NCBI RefSeq assembly: GCF_000422085.1
Contig: NC_021741.1
Span: forward strand, 1,922,001 to 1,986,000
DNA: 64,000 nucleotides
Source of the DNA: Serratia liquefaciens ATCC 27592
GTDB taxonomy: Bacteria; Pseudomonadota; Gammaproteobacteria; Enterobacterales; Enterobacteriaceae
Direction: 5' to 3'
Shown here: positions 38,309-48,144 of the stretch, piece by piece
Layout of the letters: each line of letters starts with the position of its first letter
Position numbering within the stretch: position 1 is the stretch's first letter
The notes under the pieces: model-generated
What the model was told of the DNA's origin: nothing
Database searches by the model: none
Seen by the model: only the letters and a program-made list of their open reading frames with translations
Program-made: the position numbers and the translations under genes

Positions 38309-39340
38309 GTGGGCCCAGTAATGTTAGATGTCGCCAGCTATGAGCTGGACGCAGAAGAACGTGAGATCTTAAAACACCCGCTGGTGGGCGGCCTGATCCT
38401 CTTCACCCGCAATTTCCACGATGCACAGCAGCTGCGTGAGCTGGTGCGGCAGATCCGCGAGGCTTCCCACGATCGGCTGGTGGTGGCGGTGGATCAGGAA
38501 GGCGGCCGCGTTCAGCGTTTCCGCGAAGGTTTTACCCGCCTGCCGGCGGCACAGTCATTTGCCGCCCTGAATTCTGCCCATGAGGGCAAGCGTCTGGCGC
38601 AGGAGGCCGGTTGGCTGATGGCAGCGGAAATGATCGCGCAGGATATCGACATCAGCTTCGCGCCGGTGCTGGATATTGGCCATGTCAGCGCCGCGATTGG
38701 TGAACGCTCGTTCCACAGCGATCCAACGCAGGCGTTGGTGATGGCTGAGCAGTTCATTTTGGGCATGCACAGTGCCGGTATGAAAACCACCGGCAAGCAT
38801 TTCCCGGGGCACGGTGCCGTCAGCGCTGATTCGCACAAAGAAACGCCGCGCGATCCACGTCCACTGGCGCAGATCCGCGAACATGATATGGCGATCTTCC
38901 GCGAATTGATTCACCGTCAACGGCTGGACGCCGTAATGCCGGCGCACGTCATCTATACTGAAGCAGACCCGCGTCCGGCCAGCGGCTCCCCTTATTGGTT
39001 AAAGCAGATCCTGCGTCAGGAGTTGGGCTTTGAGGGCGTCATTTTCTCGGACGACCTGTCAATGGAAGGGGCGGCGATCATGGGCAGTTATGCCGAACGT
39101 GGCCAGGCGGCGCTGGATGCCGGCTGTGACATGATCCTGGTGTGCAATAACCGCGCAGGGGCGGTCAGCGTGCTGGATAACCTGTCCCCGGTCAAAGCAG
39201 ACAGGGTGAAGCAGTTATATCATCGCGGTCAGTTCACCCGCCAGGCGCTGCGTGATTCTGCGCGCTGGCAGCAGGCGCATAAGGAACTGAATGCGCTCAG
39301 CGAACGCTGGGAGGAGCACAAACAGCGTAATGCGGGGTGA
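38309..39340 (+). CDS. nagZ: Beta-N-acetylhexosaminidase NagZ
   Basis: A 343-residue glycoside hydrolase family 3 enzyme with [14 protein letters not shown] (catalytic His/Asp loop) and the nucleophile region [10 protein letters not shown]. It removes GlcNAc from anhydro-muropeptides in cell wall recycling and feeds AmpC induction. Start taken as GTG 38309 (GAGG six bases upstream), matching the E. coli start MGPVMLDV; GTG 38303 is two codons earlier. Upstream is the MITE-like repeat, so it may have its own promoter. Confidence 0.94.
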   Translation: MGPVMLDVASYELDAEEREILKHPLVGGLILFTRNFHDAQQLRELVRQIREASHDRLVVAVDQEGGRVQRFREGFTRLPAAQSFAALNSAHEGKRLAQEAGWLMAAEMIAQDIDISFAPVLDIGHVSAAIGERSFHSDPTQALVMAEQFILGMHSAGMKTTGKHFPGHGAVSADSHKETPRDPRPLAQIREHDMAIFRELIHRQRLDAVMPAHVIYTEADPRPASGSPYWLKQILRQELGFEGVIFSDDLSMEGAAIMGSYAERGQAALDAGCDMILVCNNRAGAVSVLDNLSPVKADRVKQLYHRGQFTRQALRDSARWQQAHKELNALSERWEEHKQRNAG

Positions 39341-39370
39341 ACCCAGGGCGTCGTAATGCGGCGTAAACGA

Positions 39371-39392
39371 TGAGGGCTGCGGCGCAGCCCTC
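39371..39392 (+). terminator. Hairpin between nagZ and ycfP
   Basis: TGAGGGCTGCG/CGCAGCCCTCA, a near-perfect 10-11 bp stem with a one-to-two-base loop and only a weak T-rich tail. Perhaps a partial terminator or mRNA-end stabiliser. Confidence 0.45.
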
Positions 39393-39412
39393 AGCTTGTT
39401 GCGAGGATCCAC

Positions 39413-39955
39413 ATGATTATCTATCTACATGGCTTCGATTCAACCAGTCCCGGCAATCATGAAAAGGTGTTACAGCTCCAGTTTATCGATCCGGACGTGC
39501 GCTTTATCAGCTACAGCACCTTGCATCCACGCCATGACATGCAGCATTTGTTGAAAGAGGTGGACAAGGCGGTTCAGCAGGAAGGGGATAAACATCCGCT
39601 GATCTGTGGGGTGGGTTTGGGGGGCTTTTGGGCCGAACGTATCGGCTTTCTGTGCGGCATCCGACAGGTGATCTTCAACCCCAATCTGTATCCTGAAGAG
39701 CATATGCAGGGCAAAATCGACCGGCCGGAAGAGTACCGTGACATCGCCACCAAGTGTGTCGAAGACTTCCGCGAGAAAAATCGCGATCGCTGCCTGGCGG
39801 TGCTTTCCCGCCACGACGAGGTGTTGGACAGCCAGCGCAGTGCGGAACTGCTGCACAAATACTATGAAATCGTCTGGGATGAACAGCAGACGCACAAGTT
39901 CAAAAATATCTCGCCTCACCTGCAACGTATCAAGGCGTTCAAGACCCTGCTTTAA
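39413..39955 (+). CDS. ycfP: YcfP family alpha/beta-hydrolase-like protein
   Basis: A 180-residue UPF0227 protein: [18 protein letters not shown] at the N-terminus and [20 protein letters not shown], where the usual nucleophile elbow GxSxG is GLGGF with no Ser. It therefore may be a binding protein instead of an active hydrolase; the family has no assigned function. Same order nagZ-ycfP-ndh as in E. coli. Confidence 0.92.
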   Translation: MIIYLHGFDSTSPGNHEKVLQLQFIDPDVRFISYSTLHPRHDMQHLLKEVDKAVQQEGDKHPLICGVGLGGFWAERIGFLCGIRQVIFNPNLYPEEHMQGKIDRPEEYRDIATKCVEDFREKNRDRCLAVLSRHDEVLDSQRSAELLHKYYEIVWDEQQTHKFKNISPHLQRIKAFKTLL

Positions 39956-40138
39956 CAGTTTTATAACGCGCGATGTCGCCGCAATGCTTGCTTTTTACAG
40001 GCAGACATTGCGGTATTTTGCGGTCAAAAAGCACCGTTTGGCCCGTTGGACGGTAAAATTTGAAACTGTGACCCAGTGCTAACTATTTGAATCACAATCC
40101 TCAAAATTTCCCTTCGTCCAGCCTTTAACCAAAAAAGT

Positions 40139-40152
40139 TTGATGTACATCAA
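40139..40152 (+). promoter_or_regulatory. FNR box upstream of ndh
   Basis: TTGAT-GTAC-ATCAA is a perfect FNR consensus, about 140 bases before the ndh start. In E. coli FNR represses ndh without oxygen. Confidence 0.85.
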
Positions 40153-40287
40153 TTTTGGTATTACCAAATAACCCCCCATGCTATTCTGGCTTTAGATAGC
40201 AGGTTTAATTTACGCGAACCCTATGTATTCTAAGGATATTATTTCTTTACCCTTGGGCAACAATTGGTTCACATTTAGGGGGTTATT

Positions 40288-41592
40288 TTGACAACGCCAA
40301 AGAAAAAAATCGTCATCGTGGGTGGTGGCGCCGGTGGTCTGGAACTGGCGACCAGCCTGGGCCATAAACTCGGTCGTAAGCATAAAGCTGAAATCACGCT
40401 GGTGGACCGTAACCACAGCCATCTGTGGAAACCTTTGCTGCATGAAGTCGCAACCGGTTCCCTTGATGATGGCGTTGACGCGCTGAGCTACCTGGCGCAT
40501 GCGCGCAATCACTCTTTCAGCTTCCAACTGGGTTCGCTGACCAACATCAATCGTGAAACCAAAACGCTGCACCTGGCGCAAATCTGCGACGAGCAGGGTG
40601 GCGAATTGGTGCCTGAGCGCGAGTTGTCTTACGATATTCTGGTGATGGCGCTGGGCAGTACCTCGAACGACTTTGGCACTCCTGGCGTAAAAGATCACTG
40701 TATCTTCCTGGATAACCCGCACCAGGCTCGACGTTTCCACAACGAGATGCTGAACCTGTTCCTCAAGTTCTCGGCGCAGCCGGGGCAAAAAGAGCGGGTG
40801 AATATCGCTATCGTTGGGGGCGGTGCCACTGGCGTTGAGCTGTCCGCCGAGCTGCATAATGCGGTGAAACAGCTGCACAGCTATGGTTTTGAAGGCCTGG
40901 ACAACAGTGCACTGAACGTGACGCTGGTCGAAGCGGGCGAGCGTATTCTGCCTGCGCTGCCGCCGCGTATTTCGGCTGCTGCACATCAGGAACTGAACAA
41001 ATTGGGCGTGCGCGTGCTGACCAACACCATGGTCACCAGCGCGGATGCCAACGGCCTGAATACCAAAGGCGGCGAATTTATCGATGCCGATCTGATGGTG
41101 TGGGCGGCCGGTATCAAGGCGCCGGACTTTATGAAGGACATCGGCGGGCTGGAAACCAACCGCATCAACCAGCTGGTGGTAGAGCCAACGTTGCAAACCA
41201 CGCGCGATCCGAACATTTTCGCCATCGGCGACTGCGCTTCCTGCCCGAAAGAGGGCGGTGGTTTTGTACCGCCGCGCGCCCAGTCGGCGCACCAGATGGC
41301 ATCACGCTGCTTTACCAACATTCTGGCGCTGATGAACGGCCAGACGCTGAAGCCGTACGTGTATAAAGACCACGGTTCGTTGGTGTCTCTGTCCCGCTTC
41401 AGCACCGTGGGCAGCCTGATGGGCAACCTGATGCGCGGCTCGATGATGGTGGAAGGCCGCATTGCGCGCTTTGTTTACATCTCGCTGTACCGTATGCACC
41501 AGGTCGCTTTGCACGGCTACATCAAAACCGGCCTGATGATGCTGGTTGGCGGCATTAACCGGGTGATCCGCCCGCGTTTGAAAATGCACTAA
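40288..41592 (+). CDS. ndh: NADH:quinone dehydrogenase type II
   Basis: A 434-residue NDH-2. FAD-binding [14 protein letters not shown] at residues 12-25, the NADH-binding [13 protein letters not shown], and the membrane-associating C-terminal helix region ([19 protein letters not shown]). Same length as E. coli Ndh. Start codon TTG at 40288 behind TAGGGGG, again as in E. coli. Oxidises NADH without proton pumping. FNR box upstream, terminator downstream. Confidence 0.97.
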   Translation: MTTPKKKIVIVGGGAGGLELATSLGHKLGRKHKAEITLVDRNHSHLWKPLLHEVATGSLDDGVDALSYLAHARNHSFSFQLGSLTNINRETKTLHLAQICDEQGGELVPERELSYDILVMALGSTSNDFGTPGVKDHCIFLDNPHQARRFHNEMLNLFLKFSAQPGQKERVNIAIVGGGATGVELSAELHNAVKQLHSYGFEGLDNSALNVTLVEAGERILPALPPRISAAAHQELNKLGVRVLTNTMVTSADANGLNTKGGEFIDADLMVWAAGIKAPDFMKDIGGLETNRINQLVVEPTLQTTRDPNIFAIGDCASCPKEGGGFVPPRAQSAHQMASRCFTNILALMNGQTLKPYVYKDHGSLVSLSRFSTVGSLMGNLMRGSMMVEGRIARFVYISLYRMHQVALHGYIKTGLMMLVGGINRVIRPRLKMH

Positions 41593-41610
41593 CCGCCCCG
41601 TTATCGACCA

Positions 41611-41641
41611 CCCACGCCGGTTCGCCCGCGTGGGTTTTTTT
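41611..41641 (+). terminator. Terminator after ndh
   Basis: CCCACGC/GCGTGGG stem followed by a run of T. Confidence 0.9.
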
Positions 41642-41950
41642 ATGCCTACAGCCGCAAGATCGGGGAGGCAGCAGCTGATTATTCAGCACAATGTCCCGTC
41701 GTTATGGGTAAAAGTCTTAAGAATCCTCCTAAACACTGGGGGTAAGTGGGATTTCCGGCATTTTTGGTCACATTGTCTTATTGCGAGGTTCTGGAACATT
41801 GTGCAGACTTTCTCTCGTTTACAGACGGCGCGTCGCGCACGCCGTAAACCGGAATACCACGTGCCGCCAATGCGCAAAATAATAAGCGCGGTGCAATGTC
41901 GGTAAAGTCCCCGGTACAAATGCGTGGTAACACTTTCAGGAGGATTTCCT
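41642..41950 (+). promoter_or_regulatory. ycfJ upstream region with a long hairpin
   Basis: About 310 bases before ycfJ. GTTTACagACGGCG at 41817 can pair with CGCCGTAAAC ending at 41848 around a CG-rich loop. There is a short basic frame from a GTG at 41801, but no evidence that it is translated. Otherwise promoter sequence. Confidence 0.4.
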
Positions 41951-42487
41951 GTGAACAAGTCAATGTTAGCCGGTGTGGGTATTGGTATTGCAGCCGCTCT
42001 GGGTATTGCTGCGGTTGCCAGTCTTGACGTTTTCTCTTCCGGTCCGCAATACGCGCAGGTACTCGCTGCCACGCCGATTAAAGAAACCATCAAGACCCCG
42101 CGTCAGGAATGTCGCAATGTGACCGTCACTCACCGTGCGCCAGTACAGGACGAGAATCGTCTTGCCGGCTCTGTGCTGGGTGCGGTCGCCGGCGGCGTCA
42201 TCGGTCATCAGTTCGGTGGGGGTCGTGGACGTGACGTCGCGACGGTCGTCGGCGCATTGGGCGGCGGCTATGCCGGTAACCAGGTGCAGGGGGCGATGCA
42301 GAATAACGACACCACCACCAGCACGCAGCAGCGTTGTAAAACGGTCTACGACAAATCACAGAAAATGCTGGGTTACGACGTGACCTACAAGATTGGCAAT
42401 CAGCAGGGCAAGATCCGCATGGATCACGATCCCGGCACCCAGATCCCGCTGGATAAAAGCGGCCAGCTGGTGCTGAACAAAGCCTGA
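41951..42487 (+). CDS. ycfJ: YcfJ family outer-membrane-associated protein (glycine zipper)
   Basis: A 178-residue protein with an N-terminal hydrophobic segment (SMLAGVGIGIAAALGIAAVA) and a glycine-zipper block GSVLGAVAGGVIGHQFGGG, typical of the 17-kDa surface antigen-like domain. Starts with GTG at 41951 behind AGGAGGA. E. coli YcfJ is stress-related without known mechanism. Two Cys (near CRNVTVTH and RCKTVYD) may pair. Confidence 0.92.
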   Translation: MNKSMLAGVGIGIAAALGIAAVASLDVFSSGPQYAQVLAATPIKETIKTPRQECRNVTVTHRAPVQDENRLAGSVLGAVAGGVIGHQFGGGRGRDVATVVGALGGGYAGNQVQGAMQNNDTTTSTQQRCKTVYDKSQKMLGYDVTYKIGNQQGKIRMDHDPGTQIPLDKSGQLVLNKA

Positions 42488-42503
42488 TCGCCCGATAAGA
42501 ATT

Positions 42504-42575
42504 AAACCCGCGAACAGTGTTAGTTCTGATCGTTTAACTCAGTTAAGCGAGCGGCATTAATATTGGCGCGGGTTT
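42504..42575 (+). terminator. Nested hairpins after ycfJ
   Basis: Outer arms AAACCCGCG/CGCGGGTTT enclose an inner TCGTTTAACT/AGTTAAGCGA hairpin. Only a short T-tract follows. May end ycfJ transcription. Confidence 0.5.
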
Positions 42576-42779
42576 CTGTCTATTTACTCCCCGCCGTTTT
42601 GCCGTCAGGCCAGTACTGACGCTATTTCCCGCACTAATGTATCCGTGCGATTTATCCGGGCATAACTTCAATAGTGCAACAGTGTTTGTTATATTATTGT
42701 GCAATTGAGCGGGTGTTGTGGCGTGATGCCACCCCGGCCAAACCTGAGAATTGGGTCTCCCGGAGACAGAGATAAAAAC

Positions 42780-43265
42780 ATGTTAGATTTTCGCTTTCCG
42801 ACAGCGTTGCAAATGGTACTTAGCGTAGCCGTGGCTGAAAAGCTGGGCGTGCGTTCGACCAGCGCGGTCCTTGCCGCCGGTCTGGAAGCCAATCCCAGTT
42901 TTATCCGCAAGCTGATGGTGCCCTTGACCAAAAATGGCATCATCGTTTCTACCCTCGGCCGTAATGGTTCGATTCACCTGGGGCGCCCGGTGGAGCAGAT
43001 CACCCTGCGAGATATTTACCTGTCCGTGATTGACGATAAGCGCATCTGGGCCGCCCGCCCGGAAGTACCGGCCCGCTGCCTGGTCAGCGCCAATGCCTGT
43101 TGGTATTTCAAGTCGGTGGTAAACGAAGCGGAAGAAGCGTCGCTGGAAGTATTGGCGCGCCATACGGTAGCCGACGCGTTAGCTGAGCTGGAGCGGGGCG
43201 ATAAGCGTGCCTGTGCGGAATATATGGCGCGTGCCGGTCAGGATGCAGAGACAGCGGAAAAATAA
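42780..43265 (+). CDS. oqxR: Rrf2-family transcriptional regulator at the oqxR position
   Basis: A 161-residue winged-helix Rrf2 protein: LDFRFPTALQMVLSVAVAEK, then the recognition helix NPSFIRKLMVPLTKNGII. Cys100 and Cys107 are six residues apart; the CxnCx5C cluster of IscR is absent, so Fe-S binding is not evident. It stands tail-to-tail with oqxB, as oqxR does beside oqxAB in Klebsiella, where its loss raises efflux expression. The gene symbol rests on position and family, not on a sequence comparison I could run. ATG 42780; upstream in-frame codons are not family-like. Confidence 0.72.
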   Translation: MLDFRFPTALQMVLSVAVAEKLGVRSTSAVLAAGLEANPSFIRKLMVPLTKNGIIVSTLGRNGSIHLGRPVEQITLRDIYLSVIDDKRIWAARPEVPARCLVSANACWYFKSVVNEAEEASLEVLARHTVADALAELERGDKRACAEYMARAGQDAETAEK

Positions 43266-43290
43266 ATCACGCTAAACGCTAAAACAAAGA

Positions 43291-43320
43291 AAAAGCCCGG
43301 TGTTTAAACCGGGCTTTTTT
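43291..43320. terminator. Terminator, copy 1, between oqxR and oqxB
   Basis: AAGCCCGGTgtttAAACCGGGCTT with A-run before and T-run after; can act on both strands. Confidence 0.88.
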
Positions 43321-43445
43321 ATGGCTGACAAAGTCCTTTGCCGTTAAAAAATCTGATCTTGGGACGAATAAAAACAAAGAATTATGTCTTCTGATCTACC
43401 CCAAACATCCGAAAATCCCATTTTTCGGGTGTTTGTCATCAGACT

Positions 43446-43473
43446 AAGCCCGGTGTTTAAACCGGGCTTTTTT
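43446..43473 (+). terminator. Terminator, copy 2, identical stem
   Basis: The same stem-loop and TTTTTT-ATGGCTGA tail as copy 1, 155 bases further. Its T-run serves the plus strand only, so it guards against read-through toward oqxB. Confidence 0.82.
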
Positions 43474-43494
43474 ATGGCTGATACAAACGGAAGA

Positions 43495-46400
43495 TTAGGC
43501 CGTTTGCTGACGTGCCTTACGTGTGACCATACGACGCAGGGTTACGTAGAACACCGGGGTCAGGAACAACCCGAACAGCGTGACACCCAGCATGCCGGCA
43601 AACACCGTAATACCGGTGACGCCGCGCACTTCGGCCCCGGCACCGTGCCCCAGGATCAGGGGAATGGTTCCGGCGATAAAGGCGATAGAGGTCATCACGA
43701 TCGGCCGCAGTCGCAGACGGCAGGCTTCCAGCGCCGCTTCCATGATGCTTCTGCCCTGCAGCTCAAGTTCGCGGGCGAACTCGACAATCAAAATGGCGTT
43801 TTTACAGGCCAGCCCCATCAATACCACTAACCCTACCTGGACGAACACGTTGTTGTCGCCGCCGGTCAGCCAGACGCCGAACAGTGCCGACAGCATGGTC
43901 ATCGGCACGATCAGGATCACCGCCAGCGGCAGCGTCCAGCTTTCGTACAGCGCCGCCAATGCCAGGAAGGCCAGCAGTACCGCCACCGGGAACACAATAA
44001 TCGCCGCATTGCCCTGGGTTGACTGTTGGTAGCTCAGGTCGGTCCATTGGATGTTCATACCGTTCGGTAACAGCTTATTGGCCATGCTGGTCAGTTCACT
44101 CATTGCCTGTGACGATGACAACACCCGAGGATCGGCATCGCCAATCAGGTCCGCCGCCGGGAAACCGTTGTAGCGGATCACCGGGTCCGGGCCGTAGGTG
44201 GTGCTGATGCTGACCATGCTGCCAATCGGCACCATTTCACCCTTATCGTTACGTGTGCGCAGGTTGGCGATATCCTCCACGCTGTCGCGGAACTGACCAT
44301 CAGCTTGGGCCATTACTTTCCAGGTGCGACCGTAGCGGTTGAAGTCATTGATGTATGACGAACCAAGGTAGGTCTGCAGCGTGCTGAACAATCCGTTAAG
44401 CGGTACGCCTTGCGCCTTGGCCTTGTCGCGGTCAATTTTTGCGTCCAACTGCGGCACGTTGGCCTGATAAGACGAAATAGGGAAGCCCATGCCCGGCGTT
44501 TGCATGATGGCACCCGACATCGTATTGATCGCAGTCTGCAGCGCGCCATACCCCAGACCGCCACGATCCTGAATATACAGTGAATACCCGGAGCCCTGAC
44601 CGATGCCGAGAATGGGCGGTGGCATGATCGAGAAGGCGAAGCCTTCCTGGATCTGTGAAATCTTGGCGTTAATTTCGGCGTTAATCTGCGCCGCACTGCG
44701 GGTGCGGGTGCTTAACGATTCAAGCGCAAAGAACACGGTGCCGGTGTTGGGCGTATTGGTGAACTGCAACGCATTCAAACCGGGGAAGGAGACTGCATCG
44801 GTTACGCCGTCGACGCTCAGGCCGATAGCGCTCATCTTGCGGATCACCGCATCGGTACGCTCCAGTGACGAACCTTCCGGCATTTTCACCCCGCCAATCA
44901 GGTAAAGTTTGTCCTGAGTCGGGATAAATCCGCCCGGAACGGTTTTAAACATCACCCCGGCGGCACACAGCAACAGCACGTACACCACAAATACCGCGCC
45001 ACGCTTGCCTAACGCACGTGAAACCCCACGCTGATAACGTTGCGAACTGTTGGCAAAGAAGCGGTTGAACGGGCGGAACAGCCAACCGAATAACCGATCG
45101 ATCAGGCGTGACGGCATGTCCTTCGGCGCACCGTGCGGTTTGAGCAACAGCGCTGCCAATGCGGGTGACAGGGTCAGCGAGTTGATGGCGGAAATCACGG
45201 TCGAAATGGCGATAGTGACGGCAAACTGCTTATAAAACTGGCCGGTAACGCCGGAAAGAAACGCCATCGGGACGAACACGGCGCACAGCACCACGGCGAT
45301 GGCAATAATCGGGCCGGAGACTTCGCGCATTGCCTGATGCGCTGCCGCCAGCGGCGACAGACCTTCTTCAATATTACGCTCGACGTTTTCCACCACCACG
45401 ATGGCGTCGTCGACCACGATACCGATGGCCAGCACCAGCCCGAACAAACTCAACGTATTGAGCGAGAACCCCAACAGATAGAGCGCAGCAAAGGTGCCGA
45501 CAATGGAGATCGGAACCGCCAGCAGCGGGATGATCGACGCGCGCCAGGTCTGCAGGAACAGAATGACCACCAGAACTACCAGCAGCACCGCTTCAAGCAG
45601 GGTATCTATTACCGAGCGGATAGAATCGCGCACGAACACCGTAGGGTCGTACGGCGATTCCCAGCTCATGCCGTCCGGAAAGCGGGTCGACAGCTCGGCC
45701 ATTTTGGCCCGCACCGCATTGGACAGTTCGATGGCATTGGCACCCGGTGCCTGGAAGATACCAATCCCGACCGCGTCTTTATTATTGAGCTGGGCACGCA
45801 ACGCATAGCTGCCGGAACCCATTTCAATACGCGCCACGTCACGCAGGCGGACGATCTCGCCGTTGTCGCCGCTTTTGAGAATGATATTACCGAACTCTTC
45901 CTCAGTCTGCAGGCGGCCCTGCGCGTTGATCGACAGCAGGTAATCGCTGCGGGTCGGCATAGGTTCCGCCCCCAACTGGCCGGCGGAAACCTGCACGTTT
46001 TGCTCCTGCATGGCGGTAACCACGTCAGAGGCCGTCAGCCCGCGTGAAGCGACCTTGTTCGGATCCAACCAGATGCGCATCGCATATTCGCCCGCACCGA
46101 AGATCTGTACCTGACCGATCCCCGGCAAACGGGCCAGTTCATCCTTGACCTTCAGGGTGGCGTAGTTGCGCAGGTAAAGTGAATCGTATTTGCCGGAAGG
46201 GGAGACCAAATGCACCACCAGCGTCAGGGCCGGCGATTGCTTCTGGGTGGTTACCCCCTGGCGACGCACATCCTCCGGCAGGCGCGCTTCGGCCTGCGCC
46301 ACGCGGTTTTGTACCTGCACCTGTGCCTGGTCAGGATCGGTTCCCGGGCGGAAGGTGACGGTGGTTACCAGGACACCGTCGGAACCGGCTACCGATTTCA

Positions 46401-46638
46401 TGTACATCATATTTTCGACGCCGTTGATCGCTTCTTCCAGCGGCGTTGCTACCGTTTCGGCAATCTCTTTCGGGTTGGCGCCCGGGTATTCTGCGCGCAC
46501 CTGCACGCTGGGCGGCACGACGTCAGGGTACTCGCTGATCGGCAACAGCGGGATGGCAATCACGCCGCCGACAAAAATCAGGATCGACAGCACCGCGGCA
46601 AAAATCGGTCGGTCGATGAAAAAACGGGAAAAGTCCAT
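43495..46638 (-). CDS. oqxB: RND multidrug efflux permease OqxB-like
   Basis: A 1047-residue RND pump, twelve membrane helices and two large periplasmic loops. It tracks the Klebsiella OqxB sequence closely (1050 residues), e.g. MDFSRFFIDRPIFAAVLSIL, VDDAIVVVENVERN (proton-relay Asp pair) and ACKNAILIVEFARELEL (relay Lys). OqxB with OqxA and TolC exports quinoxalines, quinolones, chloramphenicol, nitrofurantoin and others. Twenty-two bases after oqxA in one operon. Confidence 0.92.
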   Translation of the reverse strand: MDFSRFFIDRPIFAAVLSILIFVGGVIAIPLLPISEYPDVVPPSVQVRAEYPGANPKEIAETVATPLEEAINGVENMMYMKSVAGSDGVLVTTVTFRPGTDPDQAQVQVQNRVAQAEARLPEDVRRQGVTTQKQSPALTLVVHLVSPSGKYDSLYLRNYATLKVKDELARLPGIGQVQIFGAGEYAMRIWLDPNKVASRGLTASDVVTAMQEQNVQVSAGQLGAEPMPTRSDYLLSINAQGRLQTEEEFGNIILKSGDNGEIVRLRDVARIEMGSGSYALRAQLNNKDAVGIGIFQAPGANAIELSNAVRAKMAELSTRFPDGMSWESPYDPTVFVRDSIRSVIDTLLEAVLLVVLVVILFLQTWRASIIPLLAVPISIVGTFAALYLLGFSLNTLSLFGLVLAIGIVVDDAIVVVENVERNIEEGLSPLAAAHQAMREVSGPIIAIAVVLCAVFVPMAFLSGVTGQFYKQFAVTIAISTVISAINSLTLSPALAALLLKPHGAPKDMPSRLIDRLFGWLFRPFNRFFANSSQRYQRGVSRALGKRGAVFVVYVLLLCAAGVMFKTVPGGFIPTQDKLYLIGGVKMPEGSSLERTDAVIRKMSAIGLSVDGVTDAVSFPGLNALQFTNTPNTGTVFFALESLSTRTRSAAQINAEINAKISQIQEGFAFSIMPPPILGIGQGSGYSLYIQDRGGLGYGALQTAINTMSGAIMQTPGMGFPISSYQANVPQLDAKIDRDKAKAQGVPLNGLFSTLQTYLGSSYINDFNRYGRTWKVMAQADGQFRDSVEDIANLRTRNDKGEMVPIGSMVSISTTYGPDPVIRYNGFPAADLIGDADPRVLSSSQAMSELTSMANKLLPNGMNIQWTDLSYQQSTQGNAAIIVFPVAVLLAFLALAALYESWTLPLAVILIVPMTMLSALFGVWLTGGDNNVFVQVGLVVLMGLACKNAILIVEFARELELQGRSIMEAALEACRLRLRPIVMTSIAFIAGTIPLILGHGAGAEVRGVTGITVFAGMLGVTLFGLFLTPVFYVTLRRMVTRKARQQTA

Positions 46639-46660
46639 GGCTCAGAATTCCTGCTGGGGC

Positions 46661-47848
46661 TTAGTTAAGCGCGGAAGCATCGGCGTTGATCGCCACGGTT
46701 TTTGCTGCAACCGGCATGCCCGGCATAAACACTTTTTGCATACCGTCGACGATCACCCGATCGCCCGCAGACAGGCCTTTGCGGACAATGCGCAGTCCGT
46801 CAGCCACGCGGCCGACCTCGATGTCTCGGCGCTGCGCCTTGCCGTCTTTATCGACGATATAAACAAACTTGCGGTCCTGATCGGTCATTACCGACTTGTC
46901 GTCAATCAGCATGGCGTTGAACACGGCGCTGCCGGGCATCTGCACCCGTGCAAACAGCCCTGGCGTAAAGCGGCGCTCGGCGTTTTCCAGCAGGGCGCGC
47001 ATACGAATGGTACCGGTGCCGGCGTTCAGTTGGTTATCGGTGAAATCCACCACGCCCTGATGCGGATAGCCGTCTTCGCCCACCAGCCCGACCTTCACCG
47101 GCAGTTTTGCCGTGCGTCGACCATCGTTTTGGTACCGCAGGAAGGTGGCTTCATCGACGTCGAAATAGACATACACCTTATCGAGCGAGACCAGCGTGGT
47201 GAGCACGCTGGCGCTGTCGCCGGCGGTGACCAGGTTACCGGCAGTGATCATGGCGCGGCTGGCGCGACCGTCGATCGGGGCGATCACTCGGGTAAAGTCG
47301 AGATTCAACTGTGCCATGTCGAACTGGGCCTGGGCTGCTAAAACGTTGCTCTGTGCCTGTGCGGCGGAGGAGCGACGTTGTTCCCATACCTCGGTCGAAA
47401 TCGCCTGGCTGCCAATCAGCTTCTCGGTACGGCTGGATTCGCTGCGCGCCAGCGCGGCCTGGTTGCGTGCCCGCACCAGTTCGGCCTGAGCCTGTTCGCG
47501 CGCGGCGCGGTAGGTACGATCGTCTATGGTAAACAGCACCTGACCTTTCTTGACTTCGTCGCCTTCGGTGTAATTCACCTTGTCGATATAGCCGGAAACC
47601 CGCGGACGCAACTGCACGCTTTGCACCGCTTCGATTCGGCCATTAAAGGTATCCCATTGGCTGATGGGTTTGATTACCACGTCGGCGGCGCTGACGGCAG
47701 GCGGCGGGGGGGCCGCATTCTTGGCGGCGCTGTTATCACACCCGGCCAGCAACGTGACCAGCAGCGCAATCGCCGAGAGGCGTGCGCCGAAACCGATGGC
47801 GTTATGACGGCCTGGAGAGGGGAACAATGAGTTTGGCTGGCTTGGCAT
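46661..47848 (-). CDS. oqxA: Efflux periplasmic adaptor OqxA-like
   Basis: A 395-residue membrane-fusion protein. The signal/lipobox (LLVTLLAGC) is followed by the barrel-sandwich (QLRPRVSGYIDKVNYTEGDEV), alpha-hairpin (residues about 140-210) and beta-barrel domains, ending DGMQKVFMPGMPVAAKTV as in Klebsiella OqxA. The ATG at 47848 gives MPSQPNSLF and a normal N-terminus; the open frame to 47980 is not family-like. First gene of oqxAB, divergent from rarA. Confidence 0.92.
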   Translation of the reverse strand: MPSQPNSLFPSPGRHNAIGFGARLSAIALLVTLLAGCDNSAAKNAAPPPPAVSAADVVIKPISQWDTFNGRIEAVQSVQLRPRVSGYIDKVNYTEGDEVKKGQVLFTIDDRTYRAAREQAQAELVRARNQAALARSESSRTEKLIGSQAISTEVWEQRRSSAAQAQSNVLAAQAQFDMAQLNLDFTRVIAPIDGRASRAMITAGNLVTAGDSASVLTTLVSLDKVYVYFDVDEATFLRYQNDGRRTAKLPVKVGLVGEDGYPHQGVVDFTDNQLNAGTGTIRMRALLENAERRFTPGLFARVQMPGSAVFNAMLIDDKSVMTDQDRKFVYIVDKDGKAQRRDIEVGRVADGLRIVRKGLSAGDRVIVDGMQKVFMPGMPVAAKTVAINADASALN

Positions 47849-48048
47849 TCTTTTTATTTCCAGTGGGTAAGCACGATCAGGCCATACACCCGGCCCTGTT
47901 ATCCGGGTAACGACTCTGGCCTGGGGCCGACGGCAGTGCGGTTGCACCGTCATCGGCGCAACGGTTAGGTTTTGAAACACATTGTTGTCACATTAATGTA
48001 TCAATATCGGTTACATTAATTGTGTGGATTATAGAAGTGCCCCTCCGT

Positions 48049-48075
48049 TAAATGCAATAATAAAAATTGCATTTA
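48049..48075. promoter_or_regulatory. Perfect 9-bp inverted repeat in the oqxA/rarA gap
   Basis: TAAATGCAA and TTGCATTTA separated by nine A/T-only bases, midway between divergent starts. Candidate site for the Rrf2 or AraC-type regulator of the locus. Confidence 0.5.
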
Positions 48076-48144
48076 GTGCGAAACTGCTGCAACGTAATGA
48101 CATCGGGCAGCGGATTTACCTGCCAACGTCATGGGAGCGTCAGC

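Noticed and set aside
40210..41292. 360-codon minus-strand frame opposite ndh
   Set aside because: Shadow of ndh in a GC-biased codon context.
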